Shown here: one piece after another, positions 17,586-27,894 of the stretch
Position numbering within the stretch: position 1 is the first letter of the stretch
Layout of the letters: each line of letters starts with the position of its first letter
Assembly (NCBI GenBank): GCA_012516075.1
Contig: JAAYXE010000001.1
Location: forward strand, 1-47,406
Direction of reading: 5' to 3'
Length of the DNA stretch: 47,406 nt
Source: Chloroflexota bacterium
GTDB taxonomy: Bacteria > Chloroflexota > Anaerolineae > Anaerolineales > UBA4823
Program-made: the position numbers and the translations under genes
The notes under the pieces: generated by a model
What the model was told of the DNA's origin: nothing
Databases searched by the model: none
The model's input: only the letters and a program-made list of their open reading frames with translations

Positions 17586-18518
17586 ATGAAATCTTCCTAT
17601 TTATATTTACACGGGCTGCGTTTCCATTACCTGCAGTGGAACACGGAGGACGGCGGTCAGCCCGTGGTGCTGCTGAACGACATCTCCTCGAACGCTCGCA
17701 TCTGGGAGCCGGCTGCCAGGCTCCTGGCCCAGGCTGGTTTCAGCCTGTCAGCGCCGGATCTGCGGGGGCATGGATTGACCGACAAACCAGAGAGCGGCTA
17801 CAACTTCGATTGGTTTACACGCGCTCTGATCGCACTTCTCGATGCCTGGGATTACGAACGGCCGGTGCTCGTTGGCCATTCCTGGGGCGCTCTGCTGGCT
17901 CTGGAATATGCCTCGCACTTCACCTTTGGCCCGCGAGCCCCGCGCGGCCTCGTCCTTATTGACGGCGGACTATCCCAGCTCGCCGCCGGACCCGGCACTC
18001 CCGAGGCAGCCACCTGGGAGCGCACGGCTGAAAGGCTCGCCCCACCGTATATGAACGGCATGAAGCTGACCGAGTTCCTGCAGTACATCAGGCAGACTTC
18101 TCACGGGTGGGAACCGGACGAAGAGACACTGCCTTTAATCCTATCGAATTTCGAAATCCTTGAGGAAGGTGACAGCGAAGACAGCAACGGCGCCAGCCCC
18201 GACAGCTCAGAAGTTATCTACCCTCGCCTGAGCGTTGCACATTATATGGAACTGGTGCGCGCCCTCTGGGAATATAAAACCTACGATAAATTCTCTCGGG
18301 TGAGCTGCCCGGTCCTGATGATCCCTGCGCGCCCACCTGGCGACATCACACCTGATCTGGCGGAACAGATCCGGCGCAAGGAAAAGGGCGTTGCTGAAGC
18401 CCGCAAACGCATCAAAGACCTGCGCGTCGAATGGATGATAGACACCAGCCACCATGTGCCGCTTCAAAGGCCGGGCGAGCTGGCTCGCTTGATAACTGAA
18501 TTTGTGCAGAGCCTTTAA
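17586..18518 (+). CDS. Alpha/beta hydrolase
   Basis: A 310-residue alpha/beta hydrolase. Visible motifs are SAPDLRGHGLTDKP, the nucleophile elbow GHSWG (Ser at about 99), and a late DTSHHVPLQRPGEL with the catalytic His. A lid insertion at about 140-205 contains an acidic low-complexity stretch (EEGDSEDSNGASPDSSE). No signal peptide is seen. It lies 50 bases after gatB and may be read from the same transcript, but shares no function with it. Its stop overlaps that of the convergent HD gene. The substrate is unknown. Confidence 0.88.
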   Translation: MKSSYLYLHGLRFHYLQWNTEDGGQPVVLLNDISSNARIWEPAARLLAQAGFSLSAPDLRGHGLTDKPESGYNFDWFTRALIALLDAWDYERPVLVGHSWGALLALEYASHFTFGPRAPRGLVLIDGGLSQLAAGPGTPEAATWERTAERLAPPYMNGMKLTEFLQYIRQTSHGWEPDEETLPLILSNFEILEEGDSEDSNGASPDSSEVIYPRLSVAHYMELVRALWEYKTYDKFSRVSCPVLMIPARPPGDITPDLAEQIRRKEKGVAEARKRIKDLRVEWMIDTSHHVPLQRPGELARLITEFVQSL

Positions 18519-19510
18519 CGGACTGCGTCTGCTCGTACCGGCCAGGTGCCGTTTTTACGCTCCACATACTGTTGACGCTGGCGGCCGAACTCCGGGTCCA
18601 GTTGTGACAGCGGGACGAATTCTCCATCCACGAGCACATCCGGGTCGATTGTGCGGATTTTTGTCCGCACGTAGAATGTCGGTTCCTGTTCGTCCCAGTA
18701 AAACTGTGTCAGGGTGTCAACCAGTTTCACCAGCTCATCCACACCCGGGTGTCTCGCAGACGCAAGCCGCCCCCAGACGTCTACGTCTGTTCCCCAGAAG
18801 TCTTCCTCAGTAAGGATACCTGCTCGTATTCCCTTCCGGATCGCCTGTGCCGCGAGCTCATATAACCCCACCTCTCGGAAATTGGACCAGCTGAGGTCGT
18901 CCGCCGCCATAAATGTGTAGCCCATCCACCGGGCTATTTCGACATCCTGCACCCCAACACGCCCGTTGTTCACCACCAGGCTGGCAGCTGCCTGTATTAC
19001 CTGCTCGTGGCTTGCCAGCCCCAGGTCAACGCTGTCGCGAAAAAAGTAATCCAGGCGGTCGGCGCACAGAGCGGGGGCGGGCTGTTCCAGGATCGGGTAA
19101 GCTGCCTCATCGAGAAAGTCTCGCCAGTTGTATCCGTGCCGCTCCAGCGCTGCGGGCACGTCGCTGCTGTGTAAATATTCCTCTTTGACCTCTTCGTGAT
19201 AGCTCTGCTCGTTGTGCGCTCCGACGACATAATCGATCACATGGCTGAAAGCGGTGTGGCTGATATCGTGCAGCAGCGCTGCAATTTGCTCCTTCAGCGG
19301 TGCCCCCAGCCTGCGGGCCAAAATCATCACCCCCATGGAATGGTCGAAGCGCGAGGTCATACTCGTAATTCCCAGCAGGCCGGTGATGCCATGCTGCAGC
19401 ACGCCCTTCAACCGCTGGACGGCTGCTGTCTGCATCAGATCCAGCAGGACGGTTTCACGGATTTCTTCTTCACCGTACAGGGAATCCGTATAGATCACTG
19501 GAGCATGCAT
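18515..19510 (-). CDS. HD-domain metal-dependent phosphohydrolase
   Basis: A 331-residue HD-superfamily protein. The metal-binding residues are His57 (RFDHSMG), the His81-Asp82 pair (LLHDISHTAFSH), and further His85 and His90. This resembles the dNTP triphosphohydrolase/SAMHD-like branch rather than HD-GYP. The arrangement starts early (MHAPVIYTDSLYGEEEI). Such proteins remove phosphates from nucleotides; the exact substrate is not predictable. It is the last gene of the thiolase-HBD-GMC-GGDEF row, 39 bases after the GGDEF gene. Its TAA and that of the plus-strand hydrolase share the palindrome TTAA. Confidence 0.88.
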   Translation of the reverse strand: MHAPVIYTDSLYGEEEIRETVLLDLMQTAAVQRLKGVLQHGITGLLGITSMTSRFDHSMGVMILARRLGAPLKEQIAALLHDISHTAFSHVIDYVVGAHNEQSYHEEVKEEYLHSSDVPAALERHGYNWRDFLDEAAYPILEQPAPALCADRLDYFFRDSVDLGLASHEQVIQAAASLVVNNGRVGVQDVEIARWMGYTFMAADDLSWSNFREVGLYELAAQAIRKGIRAGILTEEDFWGTDVDVWGRLASARHPGVDELVKLVDTLTQFYWDEQEPTFYVRTKIRTIDPDVLVDGEFVPLSQLDPEFGRQRQQYVERKNGTWPVRADAVR

Positions 19511-19549
19511 GAAGATAATTTTCCTTTTTCGCCGGGTAACAGGGGGTAA

Positions 19550-20698
19550 TTAAGACCCATGCAGGATGGCCTGGGTTTCACTGCCGGAGATGGGTGCAAG
19601 CTCCACCCGGTTCTTCCCCAGCCTCTTTGCCCGGGCATTCGCAGTCTCCGCCTGATCCAGCAGTTCGGCCTCACGCAGGCCAGTTTCCGGATAGGCCGCC
19701 GCACCGATGGAAATCGTCACCGGCAGAAGCCATGCCTGTGAGCTCCGCTCCACGTGCTGGCACAGGCGCCTTCCGATTTGGGCTGCCTGCTGCAGATTCG
19801 TTTCAGGGAGCAGTATGAGAAATTCATCACCGACACGCCATCGCGCCAGAAAATCGCCCGGTCTCAGGCTGCTGCGCAGGGTCTCTGCCAGAGCACGCAG
19901 CATCTCATCCCCGGCCGCGTAGCTGATCTTGTTATATTCCCGCAGATCATCCCCGTCGATCATCAAGATCCCCAGAGATTGAAAGTTCTGAGCTGCCTCC
20001 CGCAGCAGGCTGGTAAGCTGGTTCTGCGCTGCACGCAAATTCGGCAGACCCGTGACGGGGTCGGTCGTTGCCAGCGTCTGTGCTTCTTCCAGCATTCTTC
20101 CCAGCGTGGTCATGCGCTCCAGCATCATATTCGACATCCAGTAAAGGACCGATGTTTCTGAATTCGCAGAAATCTGTGTAAGATTGATTTCTCGTGCATG
20201 GATCACGCGGAAAGACTGCTGCCGGTTCGCTTTCGTCTCAAAGATAGACACCGTCAGATGCAGAAAGATCTCTGCCGGTGCGAAGGGTTCGCTGCCATCG
20301 TAATGAATTACGGTCACCGCAGCGACAGGAGGCTGGACCCCAAATTGTCCGGCCTCGACATTCAGCCGGTCAAATACAGCTCTGGCGAGTCGTTCATTAT
20401 GGACATGCTCGTCTGAGAGCATGACGACAAACTCGTCGCCTCCCAGCCGGAAGACGGGCGCCTGAGTTTCTTCCAGCAGCACCAGGACCATCCAGCGCAG
20501 CACGGCATCACCCTTCTTGCGGCCGGCAGAAGCGTTGAGCTGTGCAAAATAATTGATATCGATAGAAACCAGCGAGACCGGTCTGCCAAAACCACTTTTA
20601 TATTCTTCTGCCAGAAAACGGGAGAGGCTAAGATGATTTTGACATCCTGTTAGTGGATCGATCCAGACCAGTGATTCAGAAGGGTTCGATGTGTTCAA
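19550..20698 (-). CDS. Tandem GGDEF protein (diguanylate cyclase-like)
   Basis: A 382-residue cytoplasmic protein with two GGDEF domains and a short helical linker (about 170-205). The start is TTG at 20698, with GGAGGAG about 11 bases upstream. Domain 1 (about 11-165) has DPLTGCQN, the N-A-S-A-G-R-K-K-G-D metal and base pattern, and an intact LGGDEF. No RxxD inhibitory site precedes it. Domain 2 (about 208-370) has DPVTGLPN and AAGDEML, but the signature reads RVGDEF, with the first Gly changed and one extra residue relative to W-G-G-D-E-F. RPGD lies just upstream. One active and one altered cyclase domain, without sensor or membrane part, is unusual. Confidence 0.92.
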   Translation of the reverse strand: MNTSNPSESLVWIDPLTGCQNHLSLSRFLAEEYKSGFGRPVSLVSIDINYFAQLNASAGRKKGDAVLRWMVLVLLEETQAPVFRLGGDEFVVMLSDEHVHNERLARAVFDRLNVEAGQFGVQPPVAAVTVIHYDGSEPFAPAEIFLHLTVSIFETKANRQQSFRVIHAREINLTQISANSETSVLYWMSNMMLERMTTLGRMLEEAQTLATTDPVTGLPNLRAAQNQLTSLLREAAQNFQSLGILMIDGDDLREYNKISYAAGDEMLRALAETLRSSLRPGDFLARWRVGDEFLILLPETNLQQAAQIGRRLCQHVERSSQAWLLPVTISIGAAAYPETGLREAELLDQAETANARAKRLGKNRVELAPISGSETQAILHGS

Positions 20699-20727
20699 AA
20701 CTATTTACTCTCCTCCGCGCGACGTTG

Positions 20728-22384
20728 TTATAGTTTACCATTCCGTGCGTACGGCGGCTGCACGACAACCGGTGACCGGCGAACTTCAGTGCCAATCCGG
20801 GCGGGAATCCTGCTCATGGCATATTCGGCCAGCGCAGTGATGGTCAGGCTGGGGTTTACACCCGGGTTGGCGGGGACAATGGATCCATCAATTACATAAA
20901 GCCCTGGATAATTGTGCACCCTGCACTCCACGTCAACCACCCCTTCCTGGTCGTTTCGTCCCATCGGGCAGCCTCCCAGGATATGCGCTGTAATGGGAAT
21001 GTCAAACAGGCTTTCATTGATGGTGGCTGCCGGTATGCCGTCGACCATTTGGGCAAATCGGCGCGTAACCCGGTGTCCGATATCGATCCGGCTGGGGATT
21101 TTATGATCCTGATCGGTCACCGAGACCAGTCCCCGCTTGAAAAGCGTGAACAGACCTCGCCCCAGACGCATCCGGATTTGACTGTCTTCGGTCTGCATCA
21201 CCAGCAGGATGGTCGAACGCTGCGCCCAGCCCGGCAGAACGTGAGTTTTCATGAAATCTACCGGGTGTCTGAATATCTGGGCCAGTGTCCACAGCAGCCG
21301 GCGAAGAAAGCCCTTTTGCTCTTCCCCAACCATAGGGCCGGACAGGAAGCGCATCAGCGATGACCCGGCCGGGTAGCGCACCGGTTCTATCGTTGTTACC
21401 GGATCGGCGTAAAACATCGATGTGATCGCAATACCTTCAGAGTAATCGTGCTTGCGGCTGCGGCTGGTTGTCCCCAGAATCGCCTCACTGTTGGTACGCA
21501 CCTGGTCTCCCAACCGCTGAGATATTTTAGGCAGCGAGCGGGTTACATCCCGGCATCGAAAGAGCAGCCTCTGGGTTCCAAGCGCTCCAGCGGAGAAAAT
21601 TACGTTGCGAGCGCGCACACGCCGCAGCGGTTTGAGCAGCCAGGCAGTAGTTTTCCGGTAAAGGACTTCGTAGCGAGCGCCGTCCGGCTGCCCACCAGGA
21701 AGCGGGCGTACATCGACAACTTCCGCTTCCGGGCGTATTTTCGCTCCCCACTTTTCAGCGAAGTAAAGATAATTTTTCACCAGGGTGTTCTTGGCGTTGT
21801 ACCGGCAGCCCACCATACAGCCCCCACAGTGAATGCATCCCCGCCGAGGTGGCCCCTCACCGCCAAAGAAAGGATCAGGCACTTCCTGGCCCTCTTCACC
21901 GGGCCGGCCAAAAAATATCCCTACCCGGGTAGGCTGGAAGGTCTTCTCCGAGCCCAGTTCACAGGCGATCTCTTTCAGGATGTGGTCCGCCGGCCAGAAG
22001 CGCGGGTTGGTCGTCACGCCCAGCATCTGGCAGGCAGTTTCATAGTGGGGCTTTAAGATGGTCTTCCAGTCCGCCAGATGCTTCCAGGAGGGAGCATCCA
22101 GGAACTTATCTTCAGGCTGCATTAACACCGTGGCATATCCCAGGCTGCCGCCTCCCACGCCGCTGCCGTGCAGGACAAACACATGCCGGAAAGGACTGAT
22201 CTGCAGGATACCGAAGCAGCGCAGAAACGGCGCCCAGAGATATTTGAAGATGTTCCAGGTGCTTTTGGGAAAGTCCTCATCGCGGAAGCGTTTTCCACGC
22301 TCGAGAACCAGAACACGGTAGCCCTTTTCGGTCAGGCGCATTGCAGACACACTGCCGCCAAAACCGGAGCCTATGACGACATAA

Positions 22385-22407
<23 letters not shown>
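20728..22407 (-). CDS. GMC-family FAD oxidoreductase (cholesterol-oxidase-like)
   Basis: A 559-residue flavoprotein with the N-terminal dinucleotide motif VIGSGFGGSVSAMRL (about 11-25) and the FAD-contact GSGVGGGSLGYA. The C-terminal GMC catalytic region has HILGGCPMG (His) and NPGVNPSLTITALAEYA (Asn). At about residues 190-205 it carries CIHCGGCMVGC, a CxxCxxCxxxC spacing like a 4Fe-4S ferredoxin motif. Similar cysteines occur in actinobacterial cholesterol-oxidase-like proteins from memory. It probably oxidises a hydroxylated lipid or sterol-like substrate. It overlaps the upstream dehydrogenase gene by 23 bases, so it belongs to the beta-oxidation-type operon. No Tat or Sec signal is seen. 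Confidence 0.9.
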
Positions 22408-23242
<835 letters not shown>

Positions 23243-23270
23243 ATTCACCCCGCTATATGATGATGGACAA

Positions 23271-24479
23271 TTATTCGATTTCGACTGCCATAGCCACTGC
23301 TTCTGCCCCGCCCAGGCAGAGCGACGCGATTCCTCGCTTCAATCCGCGATCTATTAGTGCATAGATCAGGGTGGTGAGCACGCGTGCGCCGCTTGCGCCG
23401 ATGGGATGGCCGAGAGCAATCGCCCCGCCGTTAACGTTGACCTTGTCCCAATCCCATCCCTGATCCATCAGCGCATAACCGTTTGCCAGCACCTGAGCGG
23501 CAAAGGCTTCGTTGAGTTCGATAAGATCAACATCTTCCAGTGTCCAGCCCACTTTCTGCAGCAGGCGCGGGATCGCTTTCGAGGGAGCATCAAACAAGTA
23601 TTTCGGCGCGACCGCTGCCTGGGCATAACCGGCCACTCGCGCCAGTGGTTCGACGCCCAGCCGGCGCGCCTCTTCACGGCTTGCAACCACCACCGCGGCA
23701 GCCCCATCGTTCAATCCCGGCGAATTCCCGGCTGTGACCTTCCCACCCTCCTGGAAGGCGGGTTTCAGGCTGGCCAGTGCTTCCAGAGAGGTATCTCTGC
23801 GCGGACCTTCATCGGTATCAACAAGCGAAACCTGTCCTTTGCGCCCCTGCACCTCCACGGGTACAATTTCGGGCTTGAATTTCCCGCTGTCAATGGCAGC
23901 AACTGCTCTCTGATGGCTCCTCAGGGCGAATTCATCCATCGCCTGGCGGGTCACTTCATATTCTTCAGCGATAAACTCAGCGGCGTTCCCCATTCCCCAG
24001 TTCTCAAATGGGTCCCACAGTCCGTCCAGCAGCAGGGCGTCGGTAAGCTGCGAATGTCCGTACCGCAGGGTTCCGGTGCGGCCATCCACCAGATACGGCG
24101 CCCGGCTCATACTTTCCATCCCGCCGGCGACAAATAGATCATCATCGCCGGCCCGAATGGCCTGGGCAGCCAGCATCACCGCTTTCAACCCCGATCCGCA
24201 TACCTTGTTGATGGTTGTCGCACCTACCCCTTCAGGGAGGCCGGCAAATATCGCTGCCTGCCGCGCCGGGTTCTGGCCCTGTCCGGCGGAGACCACCGTG
24301 CCCATGATCACTTCATCGATCTTAGTGAGATCCTCAATACCGGCACGCTTCACTGCCTCCTTGACGACGACAGCACCCAGGCGCGGCGCGGGGATGCTGC
24401 TCAGCCCGCCCTGAAATCGTCCAATGGGTGTGCGTACGGCGCTGAGAATTACAGGTTCTCGTTGGTTATTCTCTGTCAC
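23271..24479 (-). CDS. Acetyl-CoA acetyltransferase (thiolase)
   Basis: A 402-residue thiolase with a GTG start at 24479. GGAGG at 24487-24491 is seven bases upstream, which decides this start over an in-frame ATG at 24536 that would lie before the ribosome-binding site. The nucleophile is Cys94 in [10 protein letters not shown], the His is in [12 protein letters not shown], and the second Cys is in [10 protein letters not shown]. It cleaves 3-oxoacyl-CoA or condenses two acetyl-CoA. It leads the operon with the hydroxyacyl-CoA dehydrogenase, GMC oxidoreductase, GGDEF and HD genes. Confidence 0.96.
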   Translation of the reverse strand: MTENNQREPVILSAVRTPIGRFQGGLSSIPAPRLGAVVVKEAVKRAGIEDLTKIDEVIMGTVVSAGQGQNPARQAAIFAGLPEGVGATTINKVCGSGLKAVMLAAQAIRAGDDDLFVAGGMESMSRAPYLVDGRTGTLRYGHSQLTDALLLDGLWDPFENWGMGNAAEFIAEEYEVTRQAMDEFALRSHQRAVAAIDSGKFKPEIVPVEVQGRKGQVSLVDTDEGPRRDTSLEALASLKPAFQEGGKVTAGNSPGLNDGAAAVVVASREEARRLGVEPLARVAGYAQAAVAPKYLFDAPSKAIPRLLQKVGWTLEDVDLIELNEAFAAQVLANGYALMDQGWDWDKVNVNGGAIALGHPIGASGARVLTTLIYALIDRGLKRGIASLCLGGAEAVAMAVEIE

Positions 24480-24523
24480 TCCCGTTCCTCCTCTTTTTCC
24501 CCCGGGCGCGGTGATCGACCGTA

Positions 24524-24537
24524 TTTGCTCGAGCAAA
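24524..24537. promoter_or_regulatory. Perfect 14-base palindrome upstream of thiolase operon
   Basis: TTTGCTCGAGCAAA lies 45 bases before the thiolase start in the 238-base gap after the HIT gene. It is a candidate operator for a dimeric repressor. No promoter boxes could be placed beside it with confidence, and nothing else was recognised in this gap. Confidence 0.35.
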
Positions 24538-24717
24538 CTGCCTGCTCAGCCGCTGCGCCCACAATCGTCTTTTCCTGTTTGCCACACAGGACCACGGTTA
24601 TCGTCTTCCGGTATCTTTTCCCCGCTGAAGTTATGACTTTTTAAAACCGGCAGCTGGCACGTGTTTACGCCGCAGCCAGTCCTCGGCGCCGTCTCAGGAT
24701 CAAATCACATACCCCTC

Positions 24718-25224
24718 TCAACCCTGGGGAGCGGACTGCTCCAAACCCCCATTCCAGGCAGCGCGAACACGCTCGTAAGTCTCCTCCAGCGCCTCAGGAA
24801 GCACACGTACCCCTCCAACCGATGACATAAAATTGGTGTCGCCGCTCCAGCGAGGCACAACATGCAGGTGCACATGCTCTGCAATCCCGGCCCCGGCAGC
24901 TTCACCAAGGTTCATACCCAGATTAAAACCGTCCGGGTGATAGATATTCTTCAGGGCAAGTGTCGCCTGGTTGGTCAGTTCCATGATTTCAGCCCTCGTC
25001 TGTGCGTCAAGCTGATCCAGGGCTGAACGGTGCTCATACGGGACAACCATCAGGTGACCGCTGGTATACGGATAACGGTTGAGAATCACAAACGCGTGCT
25101 TTCCACGCGCCACAATCAGGTTTTCAGGGCCGTCAGGCTGCTGCACTGCCCGGCAAAAAACACAGTCCTGTTCTTTTTCGCTTTGAATATACTCCATGCG
25201 CCATGGGGACCAGAGTTGTTTCAT
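24718..25224 (-). CDS. HIT-family hydrolase/phosphorylase
   Basis: A 168-residue histidine-triad protein. The ATG at 25224 ([17 protein letters not shown]) is the family-typical start; the frame extends upstream without homology. CVFC near residue 24 is a zinc-type pair, [10 protein letters not shown] is in the middle, and the triad is HVHLHV followed by PRW. It matches the Ap4A phosphorylase/FHIT-like branch that acts on dinucleoside polyphosphates or AMP conjugates in the cytoplasm. It is divergent from xseA. Confidence 0.93.
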   Translation of the reverse strand: MKQLWSPWRMEYIQSEKEQDCVFCRAVQQPDGPENLIVARGKHAFVILNRYPYTSGHLMVVPYEHRSALDQLDAQTRAEIMELTNQATLALKNIYHPDGFNLGMNLGEAAGAGIAEHVHLHVVPRWSGDTNFMSSVGGVRVLPEALEETYERVRAAWNGGLEQSAPQG

Positions 25225-25325
25225 AGATGTCGTTTGGAGCCGAAGCAGACTGTTAGATATTCTGTACGCGCACTGACTAGATTTACCGTCAAACTGGTAT
25301 GTGCGCCACAGCAGTCTGTACCAGT

Positions 25326-25331
25326 ATTGTA
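25326..25331 (-). promoter_or_regulatory. Possible -10 box of HIT gene
   Basis: TACAAT on the minus strand (25331-25326) about 100 bases before the HIT ATG. The -35 region (TTCCAG at 25354-25349) is poor. It would be back to back with the xseA promoter. Confidence 0.25.
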
Positions 25332-25357
25332 GCAAATATTCCTTTTCTCTGGAATAG

Positions 25358-25386
25358 TTGACATCCGGCTCGAAGCAGAGTATCCT
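25358..25386 (+). promoter_or_regulatory. Promoter of xseA operon
   Basis: A consensus TTGACA (25358-25363), a 17-base spacer and TATCCT (25381-25386), predicting a start near 25393 and a leader of about 42 bases. The same two hexamers and spacing recur at 29528-29556. Confidence 0.75.
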
Positions 25387-25434
25387 TTTCAATTCCGAAG
25401 CCAGCGCAATTCTGAAGGGAACTGCAGCGGTGAT

Positions 25435-26664
25435 ATGACCCAACTCTCTTTTTTCGAGACCCCTTTCTGGACCGTCACAGAAATCACCCATTATCTGCGC
25501 AGCTTACTGGAGGGCGACGAAGTCCTCCAGGATTTATGGGTCCAGGGAGAGGTATCGAACCTTTCTCGTCCCGGTTCGGGTCATATGTATTTCACCCTGA
25601 AAGATTCAAGCTGTGCGCTGCGCTGTGTAATGTGGCGCAATACAGTTCTGCGCCAGGCCTACATTCCCCGTGACGGAGAAGCCATCGAGGTTCACGGCAG
25701 CATTGCCATCTACGAGACCGCCGGTCAGTACCAGCTGTATGCTGACCTGATTCGCCCGGCGGGAGAAGGTGCGCTGTACCAGCAGTTTATGCGCCTCAAG
25801 GCGAAATTAGAGGCAGAAGGTCTCTTCGCTCCGGAGCGAAAGCGGGCAATCCCGCGCTGGCCCCAGGTCATAGGAATCGTCACCTCGCCTACCGGGGCGG
25901 CGCTGCGCGATATGCTCAATACGCTGCTGCGCCGCTACCCGCTGCCGCGCATTGTGCTCGCACCCACTCAGGTTCAGGGAGATGCCGCCCCGGACGGAAT
26001 CGTCTCAGCCCTGCAGAGTTTAAACAACCATATCCGGCCCGATGTTATTTTGCTTGCCCGCGGTGGTGGTTCCATCGAAGACTTGTGGGCGTTCAACGAT
26101 GAGCGCGTTGCGCGTGCCATTGCAAACTGTTCGTGTCCGGTAATCAGCGGAGTGGGACACGAAACAGATTTTACGATTGCCGATTTTGTGGCCGATCTGC
26201 GTGCACCCACTCCTACCGCAGCAGCTGAACTGGCCACCCCGAACCGGGCAGATCTGATCACGGATATCGAGGACCTCGCTGAACGGATGAACCGGGCGGT
26301 GGAAATCGTGCTGGACAACGAGCGCTGGCGCTTGAGCCGCATCGAGAACCGCCTCAGCCTGCGATCTCCTCAGGCTCAGATCCGCTCCGGCCGCCAGCGG
26401 CTGGACGATTTGCTGCGCCGCAGCCACACCCTCAGCGCTCACCGCCTGCAGCTTCAACGCACCCGCCTGCAGGCCCTCCAGCAGCGCCTGGCCTCACTCA
26501 GCCCGACAGCTATTTTGCAGCGCGGCTATGCCATGGTCACTCTCCCTGATGGGCGCATCGTGCGCAGCACCAGACAGGTTGCGTATGGAACCGATATTCG
26601 CATCCATGTAGAAGATGGATCCTTCGGCGCCCGGGTTAGTGATCATACACCGGATGCACAGTAG
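25435..26664 (+). CDS. xseA: Exodeoxyribonuclease VII large subunit
   Basis: A 409-residue XseA. The N-terminal OB-fold (about 10-105) starts [30 protein letters not shown] in several short blocks, with GHMYFTLKD. The catalytic domain contains [50 protein letters not shown] and [10 protein letters not shown] coiled-coil region (about 270-360) binds the small subunit. The enzyme degrades single-stranded DNA from both ends in repair. xseB lies downstream with one membrane-protein gene between. Confidence 0.97.
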   Translation: MTQLSFFETPFWTVTEITHYLRSLLEGDEVLQDLWVQGEVSNLSRPGSGHMYFTLKDSSCALRCVMWRNTVLRQAYIPRDGEAIEVHGSIAIYETAGQYQLYADLIRPAGEGALYQQFMRLKAKLEAEGLFAPERKRAIPRWPQVIGIVTSPTGAALRDMLNTLLRRYPLPRIVLAPTQVQGDAAPDGIVSALQSLNNHIRPDVILLARGGGSIEDLWAFNDERVARAIANCSCPVISGVGHETDFTIADFVADLRAPTPTAAAELATPNRADLITDIEDLAERMNRAVEIVLDNERWRLSRIENRLSLRSPQAQIRSGRQRLDDLLRRSHTLSAHRLQLQRTRLQALQQRLASLSPTAILQRGYAMVTLPDGRIVRSTRQVAYGTDIRIHVEDGSFGARVSDHTPDAQ

Positions 26665-26681
26665 GGGAATATAAAATTATT

Positions 26682-27134
26682 ATGGAAGAACAACCTCTCA
26701 CACCCGACCAACAGGAAGCACTGGATCTCCTGGTGAAAGAGGCAAACGACAAACTGGAGGATGCCGGGCAGAGCAGGGCCACGCAGGCATTCAACCTGGG
26801 ATGTTCTATGACCCTCATTCCGGGATTGGTCGTAGTTGTGCTGGCATTCATCCTGTCTCGTGCAAACTGGGTGATGGCATTGATCATCGCCGCTGTAGTC
26901 ATCCTGCTTGCCCTCGGGCTGGCAAACCTGGCTGCGTACACAGCCAAAACCAATGCCATACAGCGTATCTACCAGCTTGAAGCAGGCCCAGAGATTGAGC
27001 GCGCATTAAAAAAGTTCGAACTCAGCCGCGCAGTTTTCGACGCCAGGGCCCGTCACATCCTGCCGCAGGATGCCGCACTGCAGGGCTTTATCCAGGTCTC
27101 AAACCCTGTTGAAAGCGAAATGAACACCGAATAA
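26682..27134 (+). CDS. Uncharacterised two-helix membrane protein between xseA and xseB
   Basis: A 150-residue protein with a hydrophilic N-terminus (1-38), two adjacent transmembrane segments (about 40-60, LIPGLVVVVLAFIL, and 65-90, MALIIAAVVILLALGLANLAA), and a charged helical C-terminus of about 60 residues. I recognise no family. It is 17 bases after xseA and 22 before xseB, so it is co-transcribed with both subunits of exonuclease VII, an unusual insertion. Its function is unknown. Confidence 0.75.
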   Translation: MEEQPLTPDQQEALDLLVKEANDKLEDAGQSRATQAFNLGCSMTLIPGLVVVVLAFILSRANWVMALIIAAVVILLALGLANLAAYTAKTNAIQRIYQLEAGPEIERALKKFELSRAVFDARARHILPQDAALQGFIQVSNPVESEMNTE

Positions 27135-27156
27135 TCAACCCCGCCGAGGAGCAGTT

Positions 27157-27411
27157 ATGACTGAAGCAGAAACCAGAAAAGAGCAGGAAGGTACATCTGT
27201 CGAAGGATTAACCTTCGAACAGGCTTATAAGGAACTGGAAGAAATCGTTGCTTCTCTGGAGAACGAGGAACACCCTCTTGAAAAGGCTCTGGCGCTGTTC
27301 GAGCGCGGCCAGACCCTGGCCCGCTACTGCAGCAGCCTGCTCGACCAGGCGGAGCTGCGCATTCAGCAGATCGTTGATGGGGAGCTTGTAGAGTTCAATC
27401 TGCAATCCTGA
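27157..27411 (+). CDS. xseB: Exodeoxyribonuclease VII small subunit
   Basis: An 84-residue XseB, family length 60-85. The hallmark is LTFEQAYKELEEIVASLENEEHPLEKALALFERGQ at about 19-52 in conserved blocks, followed by the second helix with C-S-S-L-L-D-Q-A-E. Several copies bind one XseA and control its activity. GAGGAG precedes the ATG. It is followed six bases later by the DUF212 gene. Confidence 0.95.
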   Translation: MTEAETRKEQEGTSVEGLTFEQAYKELEEIVASLENEEHPLEKALALFERGQTLARYCSSLLDQAELRIQQIVDGELVEFNLQS

Positions 27412-27417
27412 ACGCCT

Positions 27418-27894
27418 ATGGACCGGTACATCCTTTTGGACAGCATCCCCCTGTTTAAAAACTACGTCCTGATCTCTGCTCTCGCTGCCTGGAGCCTGGC
27501 TCAAGTCATTAAAGTCCCCCTGGAGTTTCTGCGTACACGCCGCTGGAACTGGGCTTTGCTGTTTCGCGCTGGAGGCATGCCCAGCTCTCATTCAGCGCTG
27601 GTTGCCTCGACAGCGCATGGGATCGGTTTATCGGCTGGTTTCGATACCCCTCTCTTTGCACTGGCTGTAGCAGTAGCCATGATTGTTATCTACGATTCGA
27701 CCGGTATCCGGCGCCAGGCTGGACGTCACGCAGCGTTGATCAATGCCATGATCAACGACCTGGCCACCGGCCACCCACTGAAGCAGGAGCATTTACGTGA
27801 GGTGCTTGGGCATACCCCTATACAGGCGTTCATGGGTACACTCATGGGAATTGCGATGGCCCAGGCATTTTGGATGTACGGCTGGTATTGGTAA
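27418..27894 (+). CDS. Divergent PAP2 / DUF212 (YuiD-like) membrane protein
   Basis: A 158-residue integral membrane protein with about four hydrophobic segments. The acid-phosphatase-like motifs are GGMPSSHSALV at about 52-62 and YDSTGIRRQAGRHA at about 97-110. The family resembles vanadium haloperoxidase/PAP2 phosphatases; a lipid phosphate substrate is inferred, not shown. The tail after residue 120 (HLREVLGHTPIQAFMGTLMGI) is family-typical. Its TAA (27892-27894) directly abuts the reverse TAA of murJ. Confidence 0.9.
   Translation: MDRYILLDSIPLFKNYVLISALAAWSLAQVIKVPLEFLRTRRWNWALLFRAGGMPSSHSALVASTAHGIGLSAGFDTPLFALAVAVAMIVIYDSTGIRRQAGRHAALINAMINDLATGHPLKQEHLREVLGHTPIQAFMGTLMGIAMAQAFWMYGWYW

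Noticed and set aside
25225..25491. N-terminal extension of the HIT protein
   Set aside because: The extra codons overlap the xseA promoter and start, and [13 protein letters not shown] at 25224 is the normal beginning of the family.
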